Source: Humulus lupulus (taxonomy: Eukaryota > Streptophyta > Magnoliopsida > Rosales > Cannabaceae). Taken from it: DNA of 64,000 bases. The position numbers were made by a program, and so were the translations under genes. The DNA is taken from contig NC_084795.1 in the NCBI RefSeq assembly GCF_963169125.1, positions 144,125,766 to 144,189,765 of the forward strand, written 5' to 3'. Shown piece by piece: positions 32,198 through 42,460 of the stretch (the first letter of the stretch is position 1; the number at the start of each line of letters is the position of its first letter). Below the pieces are notes generated by a model. That model ran no database searches. It was not told the DNA's origin and saw only the letters and a list, made by a program, of their open reading frames with translations.

Positions 32198-33181
32198 TCT
32201 CTCATTGGGGACTGGAGGACGGTTTGAGCTAGGGCCAGAAAAAGGGATTTCTGATATCAAAGTAGATGGGTTCTCTTCGCCTTCAAGTAGTTTGGCCAAG
32301 AGGTCTTCTTCAATAGGTCTTTCTCCTCCCCAAGGGTCTTGTATATGAACTGCCAACAGACAATGGAGGAGATAAGACACAGTCTGCGAAGTAGTGTGGA
32401 AGATTGGGATAACGTTGCTCGCGTCTAAATAACCAGTAACATCCTACTCCTACACTAAGTTCGGCATTAATGGTTTGAAAAACGGATCAGAAAGGAAGAA
32501 AAAATATTTTCTGAAAGAGAACTTTTTCGACTCCTGAAGGGCGGGAAAAAGATCAGTTTTTTCACCTAGCTTAAAGGTTGAATTTTTCATCGACCTTACG
32601 CCTTAAGCCTATGATCCTAACTATCAAACTAAGTCCTAACCCATACAAAGCATAAAGACGCCCTCTTACCAAGCAATGGAAGGTTTATACAAAAAGATCC
32701 TCATAAAACCCTACTCAAGAACACAGAAATCACAGAGCATAGAAACGGCGTGCATGGCATAATGAAAAGTTTAAAAAGAAAGAGTGATTACCTGGGCGAA
32801 GATGGAGATTCGGAAGAGAATGAAAAATTTTGAGTTGGAAAGATCGTCGGCTAGACGGTTGACTGGTTTCGAAGCTCTGTATTCTGAAGGCAAGGTTCGT
32901 GAAGCTCTTGGCAAAGATGGTAAGAAATTTTTTTTATGAAGAAGAAAAAGAAGGTATTTATGGGGACCGAGGTATGGCCAAAAAGTAGTAATCATTACTT
33001 CCCATTTTCGAAACGTGGGGAAGTGTATAAGCCGTCAAATTGCCTTTTTGAAAACTGGAAAGGCTTGATTAGACATAATTATGTCACGGCTTTCAAAAAT
33101 GCATGGGGATCCTGACAGACATCGTGGGGCTATGAACGGTTGTTTCCTTAAAGTTTCTTTATTGCTGGTCGCACTAAACAA
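32198..33181 (-). other. Upstream region of the reverse-strand gene
   Basis: The open frame extends to 32380 ahead of the chosen start (LLAKLLEGEENPSTLISEI), so the true start could lie further up. From 32381 to 33181 I see no further coding. If the reverse gene is transcribed independently, its promoter would be here. I see no convincing TATA box. Confidence 0.4.
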
Positions 33182-33195
33182 ACTTGGGGGGCAAA
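33182..33195 (+). promoter_or_regulatory. Polypurine tract of the Tat/Retand element
   Basis: ACTTGGGGGGCAAA directly precedes the TG of the 3' LTR. Confidence 0.85.
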
Positions 33196-33785
33196 TGTTA
33201 TCCAAAAATGGCGTGAATGACATGGCAAACATTTAGTACACGTGGCTGACATCTGGCAGAATTCGTGCTCGACTATCGACCAGGAAGACATCTATTGTCG
33301 CAACGTTCGATCTCTTCATACGACCAGCCTGGTCGTATGCATGCTATACACGGAGAGAATCTCATGCAGTTATGATAGAATCCGAAATTATCTCCCATGA
33401 TTTCCTGAGTATTCAATTATTTAGGAAATAATATCTATAACAAATTAATGTAAATCCTCCTTGAGCCTATAAATAGAGAAAGATAGCTCAAGGGAAGGGA
33501 TCTTTATTCTGCTTTCTGATCACTTGAGATTAGAGTTATTCTATTTGATACATTGTCTTGTTCTTCAGAGGTTAGTGAAACTCATTGAACCCTAGTTCTT
33601 TGATCACTCCTTTGAATCCTATATTAATAACAATCCAAGTGGACGTAGGTTATTACCAGATTCTGGGGCCGAACCACTATAAACTCTTGCGTTCCTTATT
33701 GTTTCGTCATCATATTCTTTCCAACGTGTTTGTCCAAATCAAGCAAATTTGACTCCGTGTCAGTTGGCCAAAATCAGGGTCAACA
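33196..33785 (+). mobile_element. 3' LTR of the Tat/Retand element
   Basis: 590 bp, TGTTATCCAAAAATGG ... GGGTCAACA. It keeps the 36 bases missing from the 5' LTR and has TATAAATAG at 33468-33476. It is followed by the CACAC duplication. Confidence 0.92.
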
Positions 33786-34878
33786 CACACATAGTGTTTT
33801 CAAAACCCACATTAAGAAAAGAGAAGAAGAAGGAAAAAAATATACTCTTAGAATCAATGGAAGAAGAAGACTAATGAAATCAACACTAAGAACCAATACT
33901 AACTCTTAGGGATTTCGAAATCCCTAACTACCTCTTCCTCTTCCTCTTGCTTTCTTTCTTTCTATCCTTCTTTCTTCCTTCCCTCTCCAACAAGCTCTCT
34001 CTCTCCTCTCTCTAGGTGGGCGGATGTGGTATAGAGAAGAGATAAGCAAAAATGCTCTCTAGGGTTCTAAGGTTCTATTTATAGCGTGCTAGGTTTTTCA
34101 ATATAAAGAAAATGCAACCTAATTTCTAACAATCTTTTATTTCCTTTTAAAAAATAAATTAAAATAATAATTTTACTGACAATTTTTCGCACACTAACTT
34201 ATCTCTTTCCTTCCTTGACACACCACACTTATTAGGAAATGTCAAATTTTCGTAGTTCTAGGGTCCTGCCACTTGGGACTCGATTTTGGCTCTCATTCAT
34301 TGCGTTTTGGGAAAGAAAATATTTCACAAAAGTAGTAGATAATTAAATTTTATTTCTAACGGTACTAATTTTGTTCAAATCAAACACCTACAACTCAAGT
34401 TATGGCTATTTTACTATGGCTGGGTCCAGAGTTGCGGGAATTAAAAAAAATGGCAACTCTTTCTCTTCTTACCATTTGTTTCCCATTTCTTTCTTATGTG
34501 AACACAAGCCTTCTAGAGCCTTCTCTCTTTATTTCTCCCATTATTTTTCGTCTAATTAACTTAAAACTAATTAACAAATAAAAGGAAAAATCTATAATAA
34601 TGCATGAGAAAACTATTGCATGCTCACCGTGAAATCATGCATATGCACCCACACAAGTGCTATGGTGCATTTCTACTAACCATGCATGTTGATGCATACA
34701 ACCAAAACTCATGAAATTAAAGATTAAAATATTTAAATAAAACAATTAACAAATTAATTTCACACAATTTCTACCAAACAACTCAAACAATAAAAAAATT
34801 ATTTCCAACACTTAACAACTAACAAAATAAAAAGAAAGCACAAAACTAATTAAACTAAAAAAAAATTGGTGCGCTACA
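33786..34878 (-). mobile_element. Element C 3' LTR, right piece
   Basis: Continues the LTR interrupted at 19783. It matches 46040-46680 of the 5' LTR closely (AAACCCACATTAAGAAAAGAGAAGAAG, TCTCTCTAGGTGGGCGG, GTCAAATTTTCGTAGTTCTAGGGTC). It then goes on past the point where the 5' LTR is lost and ends GCGCTACA at 34878, that is TGTAGCGC on the minus strand. Confidence 0.8.
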
Positions 34879-34933
34879 ATATACCCTCTTTAAAATGTAT
34901 TTTCTCTCGAAATTCTTTCTTACCAAATAACTC
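34879..34933 (-). other. Last internal bases of element C (polypurine tract and pol end)
   Basis: On the minus strand a purine-rich TTTAAAGAGGGTATAT precedes the LTR, as in elements A and E. Upstream of it GAATTTCGAGAGAAAATAC resembles the spacer after pol in element E. It is cut at 34933 by an LTR-B insertion. Confidence 0.6.
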
Positions 34934-35857
34934 TGTAGCATCCTAAATTTGCTAATAAGGCTTAGGGCCTTGATTAGTGTGCCTGGAGGGCAATAAGTGA
35001 TTTAATAGGTTAATGTGTGAATTTCATGAATATGTGATTAGGAATGCATGTTTAGGTGAATTAAATATGCATGTGGGCCCCGTTTGGTTATTAGGGGCAT
35101 GTTTGTAATTTTAGCCTGTTGAGGGCATAAATGTAATAATTATGAATATTGCGATATATTTGTGATATATCTGTGTTGCACGATCCAAGATAGTCCTAGG
35201 GAGCAGTTAGCTAGAAAGTCACAATGGGGTCGAATACCTGACTCGGGGCGAGTCGAGGGGTATTTCGGGTATAAGATATTTTATTGGGGTTATCGGGTTA
35301 TGAAAATAAATATTCGGAGATATATTCGAAGTTAGAACGTTTAGGAGAGAATATTGGGGAAATTTACCATTTTTCCCTCGGGGACATTTTTGGTATCCCG
35401 AGCCTTGGAGGAAACTTAATGACTTTGTCTAAGTAAAATAAACATAAGAAACGCTCAGAATTTTCTAAACCGACCCAAACCTCTCTTCTTTCTCTCTTGT
35501 TTTCTCTCAACCTTACCAAGGGAATTTTGAAGATCAAGCTAGGAGTTGGAGCTCTAAAACTTGGGGATTAGCTCAGTATCAATTTGTGGGTTCAAGCAGA
35601 GGCTAAGGTAAACTCTAAACTGTGATTCTTGTTATTTAATTTTGTGGTTATTGGCTGGGTTTTAAGTTTTCTTGAAGCTTTGAAGTGGGAGATTGGAATT
35701 AGAGTATGATGAGTTTTTAAGCTAGATTTTGTTAGGTTTTGTTGCTGAGACTGTTCTGGGACTTCTGTGATAAATGAATTGGATTGCTAGGTTGATTTTA
35801 GGGGTAATTGGCTTGGTTTTGGTAGAGAAAATGGAGGTTTTTTCTAGGTTCGAGGGG

Positions 35858-36055
35858 TTGGGTCGCGGCATTGTTCTTGCTGAGTCGCGACCCTTTAGAA
35901 CATTTGGGCGGCCTGAAAGTAAGGGCGCGCTGGAACGCTCTACAGACAAGGCCACAACGCTCTATAGGCAGGGCCGTGGTGTGTATAGGAAAAATTTGGA
36001 GGCTGAGCTTCTAGTTGAGGGCGGGCTGTGGCATGGCTCCTTGGGGCCACAACAC
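35858..36055. repeat. Decayed GC-rich palindrome cluster in the LTR-B copy at 34934
   Basis: GGGTCGCGGCATTG, GAGTCGCGACCC, GGGCGCGCTGGAACGC, CAGGGCCGTGGTG and GGGGCCACAAC are diverged members of the motif. Most changes are CG to TG or CA. Confidence 0.65.
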
Positions 36056-36570
36056 TTAGTGCATTTTTGGGCTTTAAGGAGGTTTTAGGCTCGGGAATCC
36101 AAACGTTAAGGCTCGGGATGAATTTTATCACTCGGATTGATAGAATTCAAGGACCCGGAGATTGGAATTATGATTCAAAGCTATTTAGTGGATTAGAACT
36201 TGATGGATGGATATTGTTGATGCATTGTGGCTAGGGTTTCAACGAGGCTCAGATTAGGGGACTGTGCTTGGGACATCGGTGCTTGGAAAGCTCGAGACAC
36301 AGGTAAGAAAACTGCTATACCCGTAGAGCAGGGCAAGGCCCTATAGCTTATGTCGCAGGGCATGACCCTATATGATTGTGTTGCAGGGCGTAGCCCCGTT
36401 GTTTATGTTTATACGTGTTTAAGTATTTGTTAATTATGCTATGTGTGCATACATTTGTGAATAAATGGCGAGGGCCAGGAATGGGGAGGGCCGGGAATGG
36501 GGAGGGTCGGGAACGGCGAGGGCCGAGAACGGCGAGGGCCGGAAACGACGAAGGTCGAGAACGCACTACT

Positions 36571-36925
36571 AGAAATATAGGCTTTTACTTCAGTTTTTAC
36601 ACATAGAATATAAAAAAAACTGAAGTAAAAGCCTTTCAATGGGTTTTTACTTCGCTTTTGGGAATTTTAGTACATATAAAAAGGCTATTACTTCGGTTTC
36701 TTAAAAAAACGAAGTTAAAATAGAAAATAGACAAGGGCCATGTTTGGTTTGCACACTATATTGAGGCTTTTCACTTCGATTTTTATGAAAAAACTGAAGT
36801 GAAAAGTGGAGCAAACCAAACGTGGCTCTGAAGGCTTTTACTTCGGTTCTTATACAAAAACCGAAGTAGAAAGTACCATTTCTACTTCGGTTTTTATATA
36901 AGAACCGAAGTAAAAGAGTTTTAAT
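36571..36925. repeat. Left subterminal hairpin array of the CACTA element
   Basis: Five successive inverted pairs of the form CTTTTACTTCGGTTTTTA ... AAAACCGAAGTAAAAG are separated by loops of a few bases to ~10 bases, for example around 36580-36632, 36684-36718, 36765-36808 and 36836-36920. The motif is the likely transposase-binding site. Both orientations are present, so each pair can fold. Confidence 0.9.
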
Positions 36926-38218
36926 ACCCTTAATATATAGCTCCCGCCCCTCATTCGTCTCTCTAAAGCAAAAATCCCAAACGCCAAACCCAGAAAACCT
37001 CCATTGTTGTCGTACGCCCACGAGGGTTTCACCAAATATACCCTTTTTTATGTTTTTTTTACCATTTGAAACGATTTTTCTTTCTTAAAAACAGAAATAT
37101 TAGTTCTATTTTTATTTTTGGAGGAGAAAATAAAGACTTTGGGTGTGGGTATTTTTAGGGTTCGAAAATGGGTAATGTTATTAGACTTTGACTGGTTTTC
37201 TTACATTAAAACAAGTTCTTGAGCTTCCAAAAAGGTATGAATCACTAAATCTTTGTTTGTATGATTTTTTTTTTATTTTCTATATTATTTTCAGATTTTT
37301 TTTCTTATAGATATAATGTGTTTATTATATATAGGTTTTAGAGTTGCTAATATTTGATTTAAAGGTTATTTTGAGCATCAAAGAAGGTTTGTTACCTTAA
37401 AACTTTGTTTGTGTTAATTTTTTTTATATTATTCCGAATTTAATACTTATTTTTTAGTATATTTGTGTTATATTTTTTTTATTTTTTTTGCTATTTTATA
37501 TAATGTTATTAATTATATATATATTAGTAAAATTTAAAAATTGTTGTGACTTGCTATTTAAATTTCTAAACATAGCTTCAATAGGTAATGTTGTTGCCAA
37601 TGTTAGAACTTGAAATGTTTGGATTATTAGTGACATTTGTTTTTTTATTTTCTATAATTAACTAGCTTGATATGTTGTTTGATGATTATGTAACTAGTTT
37701 AATTAATTATGTAATTGATTTTTATTTGTTTTTGTTTAAGCTTTTTAGTAGGGTTGTTGATTTAGTTGCCAATTTGGTATTGATTTTGGGTGACTTCAAG
37801 AGTAATATTGGAGGTGAGTACTCTTTAAATTTTATTTATTACTATTGCAATATTTATTTATAAAATTAGATTTAAATCATGCATGTTTTACTTTAGTGAA
37901 GTAGGTTCTGGGAAATTTGTTGTTGGCGGTGATTTAAGGATGGAATTATGTACGTTGATTTTGTGTTTGTTTGTGTTGAATTTATATATAACTATAAAAT
38001 TGGTATATGCTACAAAAACAAAGGAAACTCTGCCAATTTTTTATAGATTTTATTAATTGTTTCCCTTTTTCAATTCGCACACTATGTCGAGATATTTTGT
38101 GTGTTATTTACAGGTTTTTAAATTTTTGGAGATGTTAAAATACAGTTGTTATGCTGCTGAAATTTTGTTAGACTTAGGAAATTTAATAATTAAACTTCAA
38201 TTATGTTTGATGTCCTAG

Positions 38219-38497
38219 AAAAAAGAACTAGGAGTGGAAGATGTAGATGGAAATGAAATTTGGATAAGAGCGCAAGAAACGAAGAAGACTCTTGTCGAAG
38301 ATAATTTGGACAACAAAATTGAAGAAATAGTTGTAAGTGTTTTAAAGCAAAGTAGGAAATTTTTTTAAGTGTTGTTACAAGTTACTAATTTAAACTATCA
38401 TTGGTTTGTTTCATAGAATGATCTAAATGAAAAAGTTACTAGTAGTCAAATTGTCGCCAAGGGTCGGGAGGACATCTTGCCAATCCAACAAGAATAG
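38219..38497 (+). pseudogene. Two-exon remnant of a plant transposase-associated protein in the CACTA element
   Basis: An exon at 38219-38332 (38 codons in frame, Glu/Lys-rich: DNLDNKIEEIV) lies between a TAG acceptor at 38211-38218 and a GTAAGT donor at 38333. It splices in frame to 38417-38497 (NDLNEKVTSSQIVAKGRED) and ends at TAG 38495-38497. The GRED-type motif near the end resembles a conserved motif of plant transposase-family proteins linked to En/Spm elements. That family match is from memory and moderate. The remainder is deleted. Confidence 0.55.
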
Positions 38498-38887
38498 TTA
38501 AGCTGATTGATGACTTAAATTTATTAGTAAGACTATTTTTTTTATACATACCTTTAGTTTTATGTGAATGTATATATAAATGTTTGGGCTATTTTACTTA
38601 ATTACAATTATGTGAATGTATATATGAATGATTAGGTTATTCTACTTAATAATTATGTGAATGTATAAATATTTAATTTTATAAGAATTTTAATTCTAAG
38701 TGTATAAATTTTGTGATTTTTATTTCTGTTATAAATTAAATGAAAATAAACCAATTCCAATTGTAAAAATATATATAACTATAAATTCATATAATTAGAC
38801 TATTTAAAAAAAAATTAGGGCAAAAAAATAAAAATAAAAATAGAATTGGGCCATTTAAAAATAATTAGAAATAATTATTAAAAAAAG

Positions 38888-39254
38888 GGGGGCTTCTACT
38901 TCGATTTTTATATAATAACCGAAGTAGAAAGTGGAGATTCTACTTCGGTTATTATGTAAAAATCGAAGTAGAAACCCCACTTTCTACTTCGGTTTTTACA
39001 TAATAATCGAAGTAGAAAGTGCCCTGCAAGGAAGTGTACCCCACTTTCTACTTCGGTTATTATGTAAAAACCGAAGTAGAATCCCCACTTTCTACTTCGG
39101 TTTTTACATAATAACCGAAGTAGAAAGCCTATTTTTCACTTCGGTTTTTAACTACTTTTTACTTCGCTCCGAACTACTGCGGTTGCGAATTTTAGCGAAA
39201 ACCGAAGTAAATCCAGCTTAAAAACCGAAGTAAAAGCCCTTTTTTCTTGTTGTG
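38888..39254. repeat. Right subterminal hairpin array of the CACTA element
   Basis: At least six inverted pairs of TTTCTACTTCGGTTTTTA / TAACCGAAGTAGAAA lie with 4-8 base loops (such as CATAA or TATAA) between 38896 and 39125, then single copies to the end. The units are near-identical, so the array looks recently amplified compared with the surrounding decayed sequence. Confidence 0.9.
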
Positions 39255-39675
39255 ACGACAAGGGGCTGGGAGCAGCGTTTAGCACGTGGAGTGCGAGTTG
39301 CCAGGGAGAGACCCTATAGGAAACCTGGGATATCTCACGGTGTAGACCGCAAACCTAGGGCCTGGTAAAGCACCTGGGATGACATGGCTGTATGTGTTTA
39401 GCCTGTTGGCGGCTTGATTATATGTTGAATGATTGATATGCATATATTATCTGCTTGTGTGAGTTTTCTTGCTGGGCTTCGACTCAAGGGTGCTCTATGG
39501 TGCAGGTAAAGGCAAGGGGAAAGTTGACCAACCATGAGTACGGAGAGCGTGAGGTGATGTGTACATGCTTGGCCTGCCTGGCTACCACGGCCAGGGGTAG
39601 TTTTGGGAGATGTTTGTATTAAACCTAAATTTTGTCGTTTAGCCAACTTTAACTTTGGTATTGCACTTTAACTTT

Positions 39676-40340
39676 GTACCCATAGCTTACTGTAATCTCT
39701 TCCAAAAATTCGATGTGAATACTGACCCTCAATCATAAATAATCGACTTTGGAACCCCATGAAGTCTCACTATCTCACTCACATACAACTCTGCATACTG
39801 ATCTGCAGAGTAGGTGGTCTTAACTAGTAGAAAATTGGGCAGACATAGTGAGCCTATCCACTATTACCTAAGCAAAATTATGTTTTTTTGTGGTCCTAGG
39901 TAAACCTATCACAAAATCCATCACCATGTCTTCCCATTTCCATTCTAGAACATATAGTGGTTGAAGTAGCCCTACTGGCCTTTGGTGTTCTGCTTTGACT
40001 TGCTGACATGTCAAACACCTAGAAACAAACTCAGCAACATCTTTCTTCATTCCAGGCCACCAATACAATGTCTTGACACATCTTTTTCGACCCTGGATGT
40101 AAGGAATATGGTATTGTATGCGCTTATTTCATAATACTTTTTTTAATCTCATCATTGTTAGGCACACAGATCCTATCCTTATATCGCCGCAATCCACTGT
40201 TAGGCATAGTGAAGTCATAGCTACCACCTTTCTGTACCAAAGCCTCTTGCTTCATTAGGGCTTTGTCCCCTTTCTACCCTTCTCTAATTTGTTCCAATAG
40301 GGTGGGATTGTAGAGTGAGGAGGTGTCTCTATCATGCTAA
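39676..40340 (-). pseudogene. Element C integrase, N-terminal half
   Basis: The zinc-finger end CLTCQQVKAEHQ and the first catalytic motif KWEDMVMDFVIGLPRTTKKH are at 39868-40068. Weaker sequence continues to 39676. The rest of the core, the C-terminal domain and any chromodomain are gone, replaced by the LTR-B/CACTA block. Several stops occur. Confidence 0.8.
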
Positions 40341-40370
40341 GAGTTGAGACACTCCCATGTCCTTGCCTAC

Positions 40371-40880
40371 TCAAGCATAGGTCATCACATTGGCCTTGCC
40401 TGGGTGGTATAGAATTTCACAATCATAGTCCTTTACTAATTCTAACCACCTCCGTTGCCTCATATTCAACTCTTTCTGAATGAAGAAGAACTTAACACTT
40501 TTGTGATTGGTGTAAATTTCATACTTATCCCCATAAAGGTGATGTATCCATATTTTCAGTGTGAACACCATTGCGGCTAACTCAAGATCATGGGCCGGAT
40601 ACCATTGCTCATAGTCCTTGAGCTGCCTTGAAGCATAGGCTACCACCTTCCCATTTTGCATCAACACGCAGCCTAAGTTGTTCTTAGATACGTTACAATA
40701 CACTACAAACTTTCTGCCCTTTGTGGGAACACAAATGATAGGTGCAGAGATCAACTTATCCTTCATAGTCTGAAAGCTTTCTTCACACTACTCTGTCCAT
40801 GTGAACTTTTAGTGTTTGTGGGTTAAGTTGGTCAAGGGTGTGGCAATCTTTGAAAAACCCTCAACAAACTTCTGGTAATA
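40371..40880 (-). pseudogene. Element C RNase H and connection region
   Basis: Open over 131 codons (40371-40766): [51 protein letters not shown] and [20 protein letters not shown], all in the standard gypsy RNase H order. The Asp of the usual TDHKSL motif is Asn (TNHKS). The connection region upstream is readable to about 40880. Confidence 0.85.
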
Positions 40881-41150
40881 ACTAGCTTACCCTAAGAAAG
40901 TTCGAACCTCTGAGACATTCTTGGGTTGGGGCCAGGTCGTATAAACCCCTTATCCAATAACCTGCTTACCCTAAGAAAGTTCGAACCCCATGGTGAATGA
41001 TTAGGTCGTATAAACCCCTTATCCAATAATTCCTGCAGTTGGGTCTTGAGTTCCTTCAACTCTACAGATGCCATTTGGTAGGACGCTTTAGATATTGGTG
41101 CTAGTCCTAGTGCAAGTTTGATCACGAATTCGATTTCACTATTTAGGGTA
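40881..41150 (-). pseudogene. Element C reverse transcriptase with its catalytic core deleted
   Basis: The N-terminal RT motif [20 protein letters not shown]...PWG at 41010-41125 is joined directly to connection-region sequence ([13 protein letters not shown], near 40885-40930). The palm with the YVDD/FIDD box, several hundred bases in elements A and the Tat element, is missing. Two interleaved short duplications mark the scar: CTTACCCTAAGAAAGTTCGA at 40886 and 40965, and AGGTCGTATAAACCCCTTAT at 40934 and 41003. Confidence 0.82.
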
Positions 41151-41185
41151 AACCTGGCAAATCCTCGGGAAACACTTTCAAAAAC

Positions 41186-41863
41186 TCACAAACAATGTGA
41201 ACATTTTCTGGTTTTCAACTCTGTCTCCTTAGATTTATCCACCAAACTTGCCAAATATGTCGAACACCAATGTTGCATCATGTTCTGAGCTTCTAGTGCC
41301 GATATAATGGGTGTACGAAATCCTACCACTTCTCCCTTAAAAGAAAAGAGTTCTCCTTCCTCCAGTCTGAACTCTATGGTCTTTTGCCAACAGTCTATCA
41401 TTGCTCCATATTTGGCTAACCAATCCATGCCAAATATAGTGTCATAGTCTTGTATGTCTAACTCTCTGAGGTCTGTTGAGCACTCTCTAACCTTAACTAT
41501 TATAGAAGCTGAGTGTAACCACCTAGTTGACGACATAATGTCTCCTAATGGTAACACTGTACTAAAACTACACTCAAACAGTTTATATGACATACCTAGT
41601 TTATCAATTACATTCATGGAAACACAAGAGTGAGTCACTCCAGAATCAATAAGGACTCTACTTATCATACCAGAAATAGGGAGCTGACCTGTGACCATGG
41701 TGTTACTGTTGGCTGCTTTTGTTTGGGTCAATGTAAAGACTCTTGCTGGCACTAGATTGCTATTACTACCCTGCCCTGCTTTCCTCTGTGGGCAATCCTT
41801 CTTCAGATGGCTCGTCTGACCACACTTGTAACACTTGTTGGTGCCGACCTGACATTCTCCCAA
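41186..41863 (-). pseudogene. Element C Gag zinc knuckle and protease
   Basis: An open frame of 225 codons. A canonical CCHC knuckle CYKCGQTSHLKKDC is near the start, then the protease active-site motif VLIDSGVTHSCVS about 70 residues later and DYDTIFGMDWLAKYGA. This is the best preserved part of element C. Gag and protease are fused in one frame, as usual in chromoviruses. The N-terminal Gag upstream is in other frames. Confidence 0.87.
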
Positions 41864-42460
41864 ATATCGACGCGAGCATTTAGGGAAGTTGGGGTGCTCT
41901 ACTTTGTTGTCTTGGTGGTTTCCACGACTACGATCATTGTTGTGATTACTTTTGGGAGCTCTGACCTTGGACCTTTTGTCAGTGCCACTGTTTTGATCCT
42001 ATTAGGCCTCCTCTTGTTAATCTCTTGAAAGGCTTTACTCTTGTTAGCCTCTCTCCTTGCAACACCGCCCTTTCATATACAGTTCTTCATGTACATAGTG
42101 TCTAAAGCTTTGTCCAGAATCTCAGCATAGCTAACTAGCTCTGTACTGGTCATTTTGACATCCCTGACAATTATAGGCTTCAGTCCCCTCATGAATCTCT
42201 GAACTCTCATGATCTTTGTTGGGACTATCTTAGATGCAAACCTTGACAGTCTGTCAAACTTTTGGGCATACTCTATGACTGGAAGACTACCTTGTGTCAG
42301 TGTCACAAACTCATTAACTATAGTTGCTAGTACTGTAGCGTTGTAGTGCTTCTTGCTAAAAACTTGTACAAAGTCAGCCCAGGTCATGGTGTCTAAAGTT
42401 TGTGTCTACTTAATCACATCCAACCAAATTCTAGCATCCATCTTTAGGATTGCTAATTAT
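41864..42460 (-). pseudogene. Element C gag, capsid part
   Basis: Readable Gag at 42073-42387 (MTWADFVQVFSKKHYNATV, VIEYAQKFDRLSRFA, MRGLKPIIVRDVKM), corresponding block by block to element A gag. DARIWLDVIK upstream, then a stop, extends it to about 42460. The segment 41864-42072 is frameshifted relative to the knuckle. Confidence 0.8.

Larger units (their letters stand above)
19784..33785 (+). mobile_element. Complete Tat/Retand-lineage Ty3-gypsy element, 14.0 kb (TSD CACAC)
   Basis: The 5' LTR (19784-20337) and 3' LTR (33196-33785) flank gag, protease, RT, RNase H, a second RNase H, integrase and a long 3' region with a reverse-strand gene. Perfect 5-bp target duplications CACAC lie at 19779-19783 and 33786-33790. 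The second, archaeal-type RNase H and the large 3' space with an extra ORF are established marks of the Tat clade (Retand, Ogre and relatives). By eye the LTRs differ at about 18 positions in 550 plus a 36-bp indel, so the insertion is not recent. Gag-pol contains stops and frameshifts, and RT is split by a solo LTR. Confidence 0.92.
36564..39254 (+). mobile_element. Non-autonomous CACTA (En/Spm) transposon, 2691 bp, TSD ACG
   Basis: The left end is CACTACTAGAAATATAGGC. The right end, read inward, is CACAACAAGAAAAAAGGGC. Three-base duplications ACG flank it (36561-36563 and 39255-39257), and the LTR-B sequence is continuous across it. Both ends are packed with inverted copies of a TACTTCGGTTTTTA motif (36564-36925 and 38888-39254). 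The middle is AT-rich with a small transposase-related remnant at 38219-38497. CACTA termini, 3-bp duplications and subterminal motif arrays are the established signature of plant En/Spm elements. Confidence 0.93.
34934..39675 (+). mobile_element. LTR-B copy in element C, carrying a CACTA insertion, 3' end lost
   Basis: Begins TGTAGCATCC at 34934 with the family opening (TTAGGGCCTTGATTAGTGTGCC) and follows the layout: CT-rich stretch near 35482-35515, AAGGTAAACTCT near 35606, palindrome cluster 35858-36055, CAGGTAAGAAAACTGC near 36300, and the block GGTGCAGGTAAAGG near 39500 after the CACTA insertion. Without the CACTA it is about 2.05 kb; the last ~170 bases are missing, and it joins element C integrase sequence at about 39675. 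No right-hand target duplication is therefore visible. Confidence 0.82.

Noticed and set aside
37672..37863. 63-codon hydrophobic frame in the CACTA interior
   Set aside because: It is an isolated AT-rich stretch with no splice or family support.
36571..39240. Array of hairpins as CRISPR or as microRNA gene cluster
   Set aside because: The hairpins are the subterminal motif array of a CACTA element with clear termini and target duplication. A small-RNA role is possible but not shown by sequence.
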